Positions 35,619 through 44,867 of a stretch of DNA of 47,905 nucleotides are shown here, piece by piece. The notes beneath the pieces were generated by a model. That model had not been told where the DNA came from. It saw only the letters and a program-made list of their open reading frames with translations, and did no database searches. Every line of letters starts with the position of its first letter. The stretch's first letter is position 1. The translations under genes were made by a program, and so were the position numbers. This stretch comes from Candidatus Coprenecus merdipullorum (GTDB lineage: Bacteria > Bacteroidota > Bacteroidia > Bacteroidales > UBA932): positions 1 through 47,905 of the forward strand of contig DWYD01000205.1 of assembly GCA_019118865.1 (NCBI GenBank), written 5' to 3'.

Positions 35619-38600
35619 GTGATGAAAACCAGAATCCTTACCATCGCTTTTTCCGGCATTTTCCTGTTCTCGGCGGCACGTGCAGACGTTGCGGCCCAGA
35701 CCCTTCCCGGCAATGTCCATGAGACATCCGAAACGTATTATCCTCCGCAGGATTCTGCTGTGCGGGAAAAGCTGCGCCAGTGGCGGGACCTCAAGTTCGG
35801 GGTGCTATTCCACTGGGGCCTGTACTCGATTCCCGGGATAGTGGAGTCCTGGTCGATATGCTCGGAGGACGTGGACTGGATCAACAGGCGCCGTGACCTG
35901 AACTACGAGGACTACAAGCGGTGGTACAGGGGGCTGAAGGACGAGTTCCGTCCCACTTCTTTCGATCCTGCGGAATGGGCCCGTATCATGCGCGATGCCG
36001 GGATGCGCTACATGATATTCACGACCAAGCATCACGACGGCTTCTGTATGTTCGATACGCGGCAGACAGACTTTTCGATAGCTTCCACGCCGTTCGGTGA
36101 TGAGGACGGGCGGGACATCACCGCCGAGGTGCTCCGGGCATTCCGGGAACAGGGCTTCATGACCGGTACCTATTTTTCAAAGCCGGACTGGAGCTGCCCT
36201 TACTACTGGTGGGACCAGTATGCCACACCTGACCGCAGGGTCAACTATGACATTTCCCGCCATCCGGAGCGCTGGCAGCAGTTCCGGGATTATACCTCGG
36301 CGCAGATACACGAGCTGATGTCGTGGTACGGGCCGGTGGATATCCTGTGGCTGGATGGCGGCTGGGTGGCGGCACCCAGGGAGGACATCGGCCTGGACAG
36401 TATCGTGACCTCTGTGCGCAAGCTCCAGCCGGGACTGATAACGGTGGACCGGACGGTCAGCGGGCCGAACGAGAACTATCTCACGCCGGAGAGGGGAGTC
36501 CCCGACGGCCAGCTCCTGGTTCCATGGGAGAGTTGCATCCCCCTGAGCAATGACTGGGGCTGGGTGCCGGATGCTCCGTACAAGTCCCCGGAGACGGTGC
36601 TGCGGACCCTTATCGAGATAGTGGCCAAGGGCGGCTGTATGCTCCTGGGCATAGGTCCTGACGCAGACGGCCGGATAGAGCCGGAGATACAGGATATCCT
36701 GCATGAGGTGGGAGAATGGCTCAGAGCCAACGGGGAGGCGGTCTACGGGACCCGTTGCACCCCTTTCTACCGCTACGGTGACATCTGGTTCACAGCTTCT
36801 GCGGACAGCACGACTCTTTATGCGGTGTATGCCCCGGAACGGGAGGAAGGCGTGGCCGCGCCCGGGGAATTGTCCTGGAAGGTCAATCTGCCGAAGGGCA
36901 AAATGCGTCTGCTGAGTACAGGGCAGGCGCTGAAATACCGTCTGCAGGGGGATTCAGTGACAGTTTCCTTGCCCCGCGGTATCGGAGAGGGGCCTCTGGC
37001 GATAGCTTTTGAACCGGCCGTGCGGGAGGCATACCGCAACAGTGCTATGCCGGTGGACCTGAGGGTGTCGGACCTGCTGAGGAGGATGACCCTGGAGGAG
37101 AAGGCAGGACAGTTGCTTGCTCTCCAGGGCTGGGAGATGTACAGCCGTGAGGGACAGGATGTGGGGATCAATGCGGCATTCCGCAGTGCTGTTGACAGTC
37201 TTTGTGCTGGGAGCCTCTATGCCGTGATGCGGGCGGACCCCTGGACCCGTAAGACGTTTGACAACGGACTTGACGCCGCTCTCGGACTGCGGACACTGAA
37301 CATGATGCAGCGCTATGCCGTGGACAGCACCCGTCTTGGGATTCCGCTGATGATGATGGAAGAGGCGGTTCACGGACTGATGGCTATCGATGCGGTGACA
37401 TTTCCTACGGGGCTTTGCGCGGCTTCTACCTGGAATCCGGATCTGATGCGGCGGATGGGGCAGGTAACGGCGGCTCAGACTGCTGGACGGGGAGCTTCGG
37501 TGTGCCTGGGCCCGGTGCTGGATATCGCGGCGGATCCCCGCTGGTCCAGGACTGAGGAGACATTCGGAGAGGACCCGTATCTGACCGGGGAGATAGGAGC
37601 TGCACTGGTCGGCGGTATCCAGGAAGGAGGTCGGACTGTAGCCGCGCTGAAGCATTTCGCCGCCTACGGGAGTCCTCGCGGCGGGCACAACGGAGCTCCC
37701 TCGGATATCAATCCGCTCCTGCTCCACAACATGCACCTGCCGGCATTCCGCCAGGTCCTTTCCGGGTTTTCAGAGGATGCTGACTCTCGGGCCGAGACGG
37801 TATCTCCTATGATAATGACTTCTTACAATACGGTGGACGGCATCCCGGTTACGTGCAATGCCTTCCTGCTTGATACTCTCCTTCGCGGACAGTGGGGCTA
37901 TGACGGGGTGGTCATATCGGACCTCTACAGCATCAACGGTATCGTCGGAGCCGGTGTCGCGTCTGATCTTAGGGAGGCGGCTGTCATGGCCCTTACGGCA
38001 GGGTGTGATATCGACTTGGGCGGCAGTGCTTATCGTAGGCTGGCGCAGGCTGTGCGGGATGGAGATGTGGACGAGGCTCTGGTGGACCGGGCTGTTGCCA
38101 GGGTTCTCAGACTGAAATTCGCCCTGGGACTGTTCGAGCAGCCGTATGTGGATGAAATTCCGGCAGAGACATCGCAGGAAGTGCTTGCCGGGGCTGTGGC
38201 TTTGGCGGAGGAGGTCGCGCAGGAGGGTATTGTCCTGCTGGAGAACAAGGACGGGGTGCTGCCGCTGAGCAGGGATGATATTCGGCGGATAGCAGTGATA
38301 GGACCCAATGCGGACATGCCCTATAATATGCTGGGCGATTACACTGCTCCGCAGCGTGAAGGAAAGGTCGTGACGGTGCTGGACGGTCTGCGCTCTGCAA
38401 TGCCGGAGGCAGAGGTCCTGTATGTTCGCGGGTGTGCCGTGAGGGATACGGCAGGTGCTGCTTCGGGTATTGCTGAGGCAGTCAGGGCGGCTGAACAAGC
38501 TGATGTAGTGGTGTTCGTCCTGGGCGGTTCCAGTGCAAGGGATTTCCAGACATCCTACGCTGAAACCGGTGCTGCCGTGGCCTCTGTGCAGGTAAGCGAT

Positions 38601-39344
38601 ATGGAGAGCGGTGAGGGAATGGACCGGGCCACTCTGTCGCTGACCGGTGCTCAGGAGGCTCTGTTACGGGCTGTAGCTGCGACTGACACGCCTATCATCA
38701 CGGTCTTTATCCAGGGCCGTCCGCTGGATATGACTCTTGCCTCGGAACTTTCCGACGCCCTGCTTACAGCCTGGTATCCGGGTGAGCGGGGCGGAGCGGC
38801 TCTGGCATCCGTGCTTCTGGGAGACGCGAATCCTTCCGGGCGCCTGCCCCTGTCAGTTCCACGTGATGCCGGCCAATTGCCTGTTTACTATCAGCAGGGC
38901 CGCGTAAACGATTATACCGACATGCCCGGTTCTCCTCTTTATCCTTTTGGATACGGCCTGAGCTATACTGCATTTTCCTATGACTCCATTCATGTCACCG
39001 TGCAGGACTCTCATCCTGTTTCCGGAAGGACTTCCGCAGTCCTGAAGGTTGAGGTGACAATAACCAATACCGACTCCCGCTTCGGTTGTGAGACCCTCCA
39101 GCTATATCTGCGTGATGAAGTGGTCTCTGCCCGTGTCTCCGAACAGCATCTTGTAGGCTTTCAGAAGTTGAGCCTGGCACCGGGAGAGACGGCAACGGCA
39201 GTATTTGAGCTTGATGCCGGGGCATTGTCCAGTATTGATCACAGCGGGTGTCCTGTGCTTGAATCCGGAATGTTTACCATTATGGCCGGTCCATCTGCGG
39301 CGCTCTCTCCTCAGTCATCCGTCTCGGCCTCCGTCCGCCTGTGA
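35619..39344 (+). CDS. Two-domain glycoside hydrolase: GH29 (alpha-L-fucosidase) plus GH3 (beta-glycosidase) with C-terminal FnIII-like domain
   Basis: Signal peptide; GH29: FGVLFHWGLYSIPG, MIFTTKHHDGFCMFDTRQTDFS, VDILWLDGGWV; GH3: RMTLEEKAGQLLAL, GLPLMMMEEAVHGL-type segment, TFGEDPYLTGEIGAALVGGIQ, ALKHFAAYGSPRGGHN, GYDGVVISDLYSI, YPFGYGLSYTAF. Confidence 0.93.
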   Translation: MMKTRILTIAFSGIFLFSAARADVAAQTLPGNVHETSETYYPPQDSAVREKLRQWRDLKFGVLFHWGLYSIPGIVESWSICSEDVDWINRRRDLNYEDYKRWYRGLKDEFRPTSFDPAEWARIMRDAGMRYMIFTTKHHDGFCMFDTRQTDFSIASTPFGDEDGRDITAEVLRAFREQGFMTGTYFSKPDWSCPYYWWDQYATPDRRVNYDISRHPERWQQFRDYTSAQIHELMSWYGPVDILWLDGGWVAAPREDIGLDSIVTSVRKLQPGLITVDRTVSGPNENYLTPERGVPDGQLLVPWESCIPLSNDWGWVPDAPYKSPETVLRTLIEIVAKGGCMLLGIGPDADGRIEPEIQDILHEVGEWLRANGEAVYGTRCTPFYRYGDIWFTASADSTTLYAVYAPEREEGVAAPGELSWKVNLPKGKMRLLSTGQALKYRLQGDSVTVSLPRGIGEGPLAIAFEPAVREAYRNSAMPVDLRVSDLLRRMTLEEKAGQLLALQGWEMYSREGQDVGINAAFRSAVDSLCAGSLYAVMRADPWTRKTFDNGLDAALGLRTLNMMQRYAVDSTRLGIPLMMMEEAVHGLMAIDAVTFPTGLCAASTWNPDLMRRMGQVTAAQTAGRGASVCLGPVLDIAADPRWSRTEETFGEDPYLTGEIGAALVGGIQEGGRTVAALKHFAAYGSPRGGHNGAPSDINPLLLHNMHLPAFRQVLSGFSEDADSRAETVSPMIMTSYNTVDGIPVTCNAFLLDTLLRGQWGYDGVVISDLYSINGIVGAGVASDLREAAVMALTAGCDIDLGGSAYRRLAQAVRDGDVDEALVDRAVARVLRLKFALGLFEQPYVDEIPAETSQEVLAGAVALAEEVAQEGIVLLENKDGVLPLSRDDIRRIAVIGPNADMPYNMLGDYTAPQREGKVVTVLDGLRSAMPEAEVLYVRGCAVRDTAGAASGIAEAVRAAEQADVVVFVLGGSSARDFQTSYAETGAAVASVQVSDMESGEGMDRATLSLTGAQEALLRAVAATDTPIITVFIQGRPLDMTLASELSDALLTAWYPGERGGAALASVLLGDANPSGRLPLSVPRDAGQLPVYYQQGRVNDYTDMPGSPLYPFGYGLSYTAFSYDSIHVTVQDSHPVSGRTSAVLKVEVTITNTDSRFGCETLQLYLRDEVVSARVSEQHLVGFQKLSLAPGETATAVFELDAGALSSIDHSGCPVLESGMFTIMAGPSAALSPQSSVSASVRL

Positions 39345-39695
39345 ATGAACGGTAGGTACAGCAGCACCACGAAAATGTAATCACTCGCTGATCAGCGTGT
39401 TACCTGGCCGAAGTGTGCTTCCGGAGCAGTCCGCACATCCCCAAAAGAACACATCGTGTAGCTAAGTCATTGATTACTGAGAGATTGTAAAAAGACCATG
39501 CTCTCCTGCTTACCGTTTCTCCACTTTACGTACATTTGCAACAGTCAACACCTGCATTCAATGCATTCAAAATGAAGAAAACAGAGCAGCATATCATCAT
39601 AACACTTGCAGCAGTCAGATCTGAAAATAATCGGAATGTTCAGCAATTTGACGAACAGTGAAAATTTAAATTGCGTTTTCCGGACAGTACGTTTA

Positions 39696-39703
39696 TAATT
39701 TTG
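39696..39703 (+). promoter_or_regulatory. Bacteroidetes-type promoter (-33 TTGC at 39671, -7 TAATTTTG)
   Basis: TTGC - 21 bp - TAATTTTG, 47 bp before ATG at 39750. Confidence 0.5.
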
Positions 39704-39749
39704 TTCCAGACAAAGCAAATCAACACTTATTAATTTAAAGATTACCGCA

Positions 39750-41612
39750 ATGAACAAAATTATTTACCGTTCAGTTATCATGACAGCCCTGCTGTCTCTG
39801 GTATTATTCAGTACTGTCTCCTGTGAGGATAAGACAGTAGAGACTCCTCCCTCAGGCTTCAGCCTGGCCAGGAATGTTGTGGAAGTGCCTGTCGGGGGTG
39901 GCGTATTCGAGGTGAAGTATCTCTTGGAAAACCCTGTGGAAGGTGCGGTTCCCGTTCCTGAGACAGAGGCCGGGTGGATTCACGATTTTGATGTATCCGT
40001 TCAAGGTGCAATCTCATTTACCGTGGACTCGTCAGATGTGGAGGAAGTCCGTGAGGCTGTGGTGGAGGTGGTTTACGGAGAAGAGGATGCTCAGACTTTC
40101 AAAGTAATTCAGGATGCTGCGGATCCGGCTCTGGCTATAGAAATCCTGGATACTAAGGTTGTATCCTTTATCGTAAAGACTACACCGCAGGATATGGAAA
40201 TGCCTTTCTATGTCGGCTGTGAACTGACTGAAGAGGTGGGAGATATGTCTGATGAGGAGCTGATGGCTTTTGATATGAAATACTTCCAGTCGCTTATGGA
40301 ACAGAACGGTCTTACTTTGGAAAGACTGCTGAATCTTATGCTGGATAACGGAACCGATACCCGTCAGCCCAATTATCTGGAGCCCGGAACTTCATATACA
40401 TTTTATGCCTATGGGCTTGACTACAGCGGAGAGCCGTTGACGAGGATATACAGGCAGGAAGTCACTACAGGCAGCTTCGATTTTAATTGTGATGTCACGT
40501 TCGATATCAGTGTCGGGATGGATGAACTGATGGCGACCGTCAATGTAGTACCGTCGGATAATTCACAACTGTACAGAGTGTCAGCGACTATCGGAGACGA
40601 GACTGAGGAGGAAATGCTTATACAGAGTCAGGCCTATATCGACGCGCTTATTTTTATGATGATGTATGCTCCTGACGGAAACAGCGCGGCGTTGGAGGAA
40701 ATACTGAGAGCAAACTTTCCAAGCGGTCCGTCATCCCAGCTGATGGGATTTCAGGAGCCGGAGAAAGATGGGCGTGTGCTTGTATGGGCAATAGATAATC
40801 AGGGCAGAATAGTATCGGAAGCGCATGTTAAGGAATTCCGTACGGGAAAGGTCAATTTGTCGGACAATGATATCGTCATCGAAGTTCCGGTGGTGGAAGT
40901 CCGCAAAGCGGAATATTCCGTAAGTACGACGAACAATGATCCTTATGTCTTTTATTTTGACGAAGCCAGTGTATTCGAGGGGCTTACAGACGATGAGATT
41001 ATAGAGAAAGTGCTGCTTCAGGATGTGTCCCGCAATATAATGCGCGGTCCGTCAAAAGGACAGCTTTCCAATATGATCAGAAATACTGATTATCTGCTTC
41101 TGGCATTCGGATACGAGGGCGGAGTTGTGACCACGGGCCTTTCAAAATGTGGATTCACAACCTTGGATGAGTCAGTTTCCGATGTGACCTGCGAGCTTCC
41201 GATAGACAAATATTTTGACGGAGATGATATCGCTGCGGCTTATCCAGATGAGTTGGGCTGGGCTGCAGGTATGGTTGTTGTCCCTGTGTCGCCTGTTGTG
41301 AGCGGAGATTCCGCGAAGTATTATTATCATATCTGGGAGGCTTCCTGGGCTGATGAGGAAGCTTATCATGATGACAAGCTGATTTCGTGGCTTCTCAGTG
41401 GAGGAGTTTCCTTGCCGGAAATGACGTTCTACACGATGTTCGATCAGCCCCGTTGCGTGATAGCTGTGGCTCAGGATACTGACGGCACATTCGGTCCTGT
41501 CTACCGTCAGCCTATAACATTCACGAAGGAGGGATGCAGCCCTGTTGAGGAATTTGTTCCTGCTTCAGCCTCTTCCGAATATCTTCTGATACCTAAAACT
41601 GCTACAATGTAA
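39750..41612 (+). CDS. Putative lipoprotein with BACON-like domain
   Basis: Lipobox SLVLFSTVSC; ARNVVEVPVGGGVFEVKYLLENP...VSVQGAISFTVDSSDVEEVREAVVEVVYGEEDAQTFKVIQDA resembles BACON. Confidence 0.78.
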   Translation: MNKIIYRSVIMTALLSLVLFSTVSCEDKTVETPPSGFSLARNVVEVPVGGGVFEVKYLLENPVEGAVPVPETEAGWIHDFDVSVQGAISFTVDSSDVEEVREAVVEVVYGEEDAQTFKVIQDAADPALAIEILDTKVVSFIVKTTPQDMEMPFYVGCELTEEVGDMSDEELMAFDMKYFQSLMEQNGLTLERLLNLMLDNGTDTRQPNYLEPGTSYTFYAYGLDYSGEPLTRIYRQEVTTGSFDFNCDVTFDISVGMDELMATVNVVPSDNSQLYRVSATIGDETEEEMLIQSQAYIDALIFMMMYAPDGNSAALEEILRANFPSGPSSQLMGFQEPEKDGRVLVWAIDNQGRIVSEAHVKEFRTGKVNLSDNDIVIEVPVVEVRKAEYSVSTTNNDPYVFYFDEASVFEGLTDDEIIEKVLLQDVSRNIMRGPSKGQLSNMIRNTDYLLLAFGYEGGVVTTGLSKCGFTTLDESVSDVTCELPIDKYFDGDDIAAAYPDELGWAAGMVVVPVSPVVSGDSAKYYYHIWEASWADEEAYHDDKLISWLLSGGVSLPEMTFYTMFDQPRCVIAVAQDTDGTFGPVYRQPITFTKEGCSPVEEFVPASASSEYLLIPKTATM

Positions 41613-41636
41613 TCCTCCGCTTATCAGCGTGTCGGA

Positions 41637-41697
41637 AAAGCGGTGCGATGCTGCGGGAATGTCCGGAAGTTCCTAAGGCGTCACACCGCTTTACTTT
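41637..41697 (+). terminator. Intrinsic terminator after the BACON lipoprotein
   Basis: AAAGCGGTG...CACCGCTTT 9-bp perfect stem followed by ACTTTT. Confidence 0.75.
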
Positions 41698-41872
41698 TGT
41701 CATGCGCCAGCGAAAACTTCCTGAATATACCGGCTCCATTCTGTCGGTTTCAGTCTGTTCAGTCCATGTTTGCATATCTTGCTATTTCATAAAGGATTAC
41801 GTAAAGTGAGCGATTTACAGACTGCAGGCGGTGCGGTCAGGCAGGATGAAAAAATGCAAATGAAGTCAGGGG

Positions 41873-42112
41873 TAAGTTTGCGGATAATCATGTGTAAGTG
41901 ATGTCAAAAATACAGTGTTCCGCTTTTGCCGAATTGACTTCGGTGTGCATTGCAAAGGATAACCATTTGAAAATCAGGTGTTTGTAAATTCGACTGCACA
42001 TTTGCTCATTACATAAACCGGGCAAATGTGCAGTATGTTTTGTAATGAGCTGAATTACTGATGTGTTTTTCTCACAGCGCACAACGGGGTCAATTCGTTG
42101 AATAAGTGCGCT
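41873..42112 (+). ncRNA. Candidate structured RNA or cis-regulatory region (unclassified)
   Basis: Exact -7 box TAAGTTTG at 41873-41880, hairpin CCGAA-ttgac-TTCGG, interleaved pairs CTGCACATTTGC/GCAAATGTGCAG and CTCATTACA/TGTAATGAG, then AGCGCAC/GTGCGCT; no convincing ORF. Confidence 0.4.
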
Positions 42113-42187
42113 CATTTCCAAGTCCGATGAAACAGGACCAGGTGCTGAAATAGCAGATGATGTAAGGGGCAGTTTGAGGAAAAAGAG

Positions 42188-42195
42188 TATCTTTG
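42188..42195 (+). promoter_or_regulatory. Bacteroidetes-type -7 box (TATCTTTG) upstream of the YfhO-family gene
   Basis: Exact TAnnTTTG, 36 bp before ATG at 42231. Confidence 0.5.
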
Positions 42196-42230
42196 CAGGT
42201 TGAGTACAAGTCAAATCAGCATTGAAAAAT

Positions 42231-44867
42231 ATGAATGTCAAGGAAATACTGAAAAAGGCCCTGCCGTATGTGATTATCGTGGCGGGGTTTGTGGTGATTG
42301 CCTATGCGTATGCACCGCAGGTGCTGCAGGGCAAGGTAGTCAATCAGTCGGATATATCCTCGTGGAAGGGGATGTCGCACGAGATTCTGGAGTGGAACGA
42401 GGCCCATCCGGATGATCCGGCGCTGTGGACCGGGTCGATGTTCGGCGGTATGCCGGCCACGCAGATATCGGTGCAGTACAAGGGGGATGCGACTACGCCG
42501 ATCTACGACCTGCTGTTCTGGGGGCAGCGTCCGCCCAGCTATCTGATTATCTCGCTGCTCGGCGGCTTCCTGCTCTTCCTGGCCTTCGGGGCCAATCCCT
42601 GGCTCTCGGCGGTAGGGGCCATAGCGGTCACATTCTGCTCCTACAACATGCAGATCATCCAGGTAGGGCACAATACCAAGATGGTGGCTATCGCCTTCAT
42701 GCCATGGGTGCTCGCGGCTCTGGTCTATGCCTACCGGCGCAAGGCCCTGCTCGGAGCGGTGTTCTTCGCCTTAGCTCTGAGCTTCCAGATCAAGGCCAAT
42801 CATCCGCAGATTACCTACTACCTGGCATTCATCGTACTCGGCTACGCTATCGCAGAGTTCTGCGGGGCAGTGGCGGCTCAGAGGAAAATGAAGCGGGCCC
42901 CGAAGACCGTGCCGGAGGAGTGCGGAGAGGTGTCCATGGCTGTGTCCGGCAGCGGAAGTGAGGTCGGTTCTGAGCCCGCACATTCCGCGCAGCCGTTCCT
43001 GAGCACACCTGTAGGCCGCTGGCTCATGGCCTCGGTCCTGGTGCTGGTCGGCGGCCTGCTCGGCATAGCCACCAACGCCAACAAGCTCCTGCCCACCTAC
43101 GAGTACGCCGAGTACACCATGCGCGGCGGCTCGGAACTGACCCATGACGAGCACAACCAGACCGGCGACGGCCTCAAGCTGGACTACGCCACCGCCTGGT
43201 CCTACGGCATAGAGGAGACCCTCAACCTGCTTATACCCAATCTTAACGGCGGTTCCTCCTCCGGCGAGCTCTCCCGCGACTCCGAGACATTCAGGGCCCT
43301 GCAGTCCTACGGGGTCAATGCCGAGTCCATGCGCAAGGGCATGCCCCTGTACTGGGGTCCCCAACCCTTCACCGCCGGTCCCATGTACCTCGGCGCCGTC
43401 TCCCTCTTCCTCTTCGTATTCGGTCTCTGCGTCATCCGCGGCCGCTACAAATGGTGGATAGCGGGAGTCTCGGTCCTCGCCCTGCTGCTGGCCTGGGGCT
43501 CGCATTTCATGTGGTTCTCCGAGATATTCTTCAAATACGCCCCGCTGTACAATAAGTTCAGGACCGTATCCATGATCCTGGTCATCCTCCAGGTGACGGT
43601 TCCCCTGCTGGGAATCCTCGGGGTCAATGCGGCTCTCTTCGCCAAGGACCCTCTTCCGGAGAAAAAGGTGAGGAACGGCCTGCTGACCGCCCTCGGCGTG
43701 ACGGGCGGCCTCTCCCTGCTCCTAGCCCTCTTCCCTGGCCTGGCGGGCGACTTCTCCTCCGCAACTGATGCCGCAGTGTTCGGGGGCAATGAGCAGCTCA
43801 TCCGTGCCCTTCAGGACGACCGCCGCAGCCTCCTCCGCGCCGACGCCTTCCGCTCGCTGATCTTCATCCTCCTGACGGCAGGAGTGTTCTTCGCAGCATG
43901 GAAACGGAAGCTGAAGGCTCTGCCGGCAGTAGCCGTTATCGGCGTTCTGCTGCTCGTGGACCTCTGGGGAGTGGACAAGCGGTATCTGAACAAGGACCAT
44001 TTCGTGACCGAGCGCAATTTCGACGCACAGTTCAATCCCCGTCCGGTGGACAACGCCATACATCAGGACACCGACATCTCCTACCGCGTCCTCGACCTGA
44101 GCGTAAATACCTTCAATGACGCCATCGTCAGCTACCACCACAAGACTGTAGGCGGCTACAGCCCCGCCAAGCTCCAGCGGTACCAGGATTTGATAGATTT
44201 CCACATAGCACCGGAGATGAGCCGCATGGCCTCGGATATCAATGCCGTTATCCCCACGGCTTCCACCATCGCCGACATAGAGGGAGGCCTGAAGTATTAT
44301 CCCGTCTTAGCCATGCTCAACACCAAGTACATCGTCATCGACGGCAACAGCTACCCCCTGACATACACCCAGGCTTTGGGCAATGCCTGGTTCGTGGAGC
44401 GCTCCCGCACCGCTCCGACCGCCGATGCGGAGATGGCCGCTCTCGGGGAGATTGACCCCGCGCGGGAGGCCGTCATCTTCGACGCACAGGCCGCAGAGGG
44501 TACTGCCACCGAATATCCCGGTGCCGCGGAAGGAAGCATTGTCCTGAAGGAATACAGCCCCAACCGCCTGAGTTACGATGTGACGGCGGCGGCAAAAGGA
44601 CTGGCCGTATTCAGCGAGATCTACTACCCTGCCGGATGGAAGGCCTATATCGACGGGGAGGAAGTGCCAGTCCTCCGCGCCGACTACACTCTCCGGGCCC
44701 TGCTGATAGACGAGGGGGACCACGAGGTGGAATTTGTCTATGACCCCGGTTCCTTCACTCTCGGAAAGAACATTTCCCTTGCCTCCTCCCTTGTCATCAT
44801 CCTAGCCCTGGCCGGATGCATACTTTATTCATTTTTCTACGGACATAAGAAAAGACAACCCCGATGA
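42231..44867 (+). CDS. YfhO family multispanning membrane protein
   Basis: Many TM helices; NPWLSAVGAIAVTFCSYNMQIIQVGHNTKMVAIAFMPWVLAAL, C-terminal LAVFSEIYYPAGWKAYIDGEEVPVLRADYTLRALLIDEGDHEVEFVYDP. ATG at 42231 preferred over TTG at 42222. Confidence 0.9.
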   Translation: MNVKEILKKALPYVIIVAGFVVIAYAYAPQVLQGKVVNQSDISSWKGMSHEILEWNEAHPDDPALWTGSMFGGMPATQISVQYKGDATTPIYDLLFWGQRPPSYLIISLLGGFLLFLAFGANPWLSAVGAIAVTFCSYNMQIIQVGHNTKMVAIAFMPWVLAALVYAYRRKALLGAVFFALALSFQIKANHPQITYYLAFIVLGYAIAEFCGAVAAQRKMKRAPKTVPEECGEVSMAVSGSGSEVGSEPAHSAQPFLSTPVGRWLMASVLVLVGGLLGIATNANKLLPTYEYAEYTMRGGSELTHDEHNQTGDGLKLDYATAWSYGIEETLNLLIPNLNGGSSSGELSRDSETFRALQSYGVNAESMRKGMPLYWGPQPFTAGPMYLGAVSLFLFVFGLCVIRGRYKWWIAGVSVLALLLAWGSHFMWFSEIFFKYAPLYNKFRTVSMILVILQVTVPLLGILGVNAALFAKDPLPEKKVRNGLLTALGVTGGLSLLLALFPGLAGDFSSATDAAVFGGNEQLIRALQDDRRSLLRADAFRSLIFILLTAGVFFAAWKRKLKALPAVAVIGVLLLVDLWGVDKRYLNKDHFVTERNFDAQFNPRPVDNAIHQDTDISYRVLDLSVNTFNDAIVSYHHKTVGGYSPAKLQRYQDLIDFHIAPEMSRMASDINAVIPTASTIADIEGGLKYYPVLAMLNTKYIVIDGNSYPLTYTQALGNAWFVERSRTAPTADAEMAALGEIDPAREAVIFDAQAAEGTATEYPGAAEGSIVLKEYSPNRLSYDVTAAAKGLAVFSEIYYPAGWKAYIDGEEVPVLRADYTLRALLIDEGDHEVEFVYDPGSFTLGKNISLASSLVIILALAGCILYSFFYGHKKRQPR

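Noticed and set aside
36954-38498. Long minus-strand ORFs (260 and 242 aa) opposite the GH29-GH3 gene
   Set aside because: Antisense shadows of a confidently coding frame; no recognisable domains.
38856-38869. Third parS-like site (GTTCCACGTGATGC)
   Set aside because: Only the left half of the palindrome matches; inside the GH3 coding sequence and far from the other two sites.
41888-42241. 117-aa minus-strand ORF in the gap before the YfhO gene
   Set aside because: No family resemblance, no clear initiation signals, and it overlaps the structured repeats and the YfhO promoter and start.
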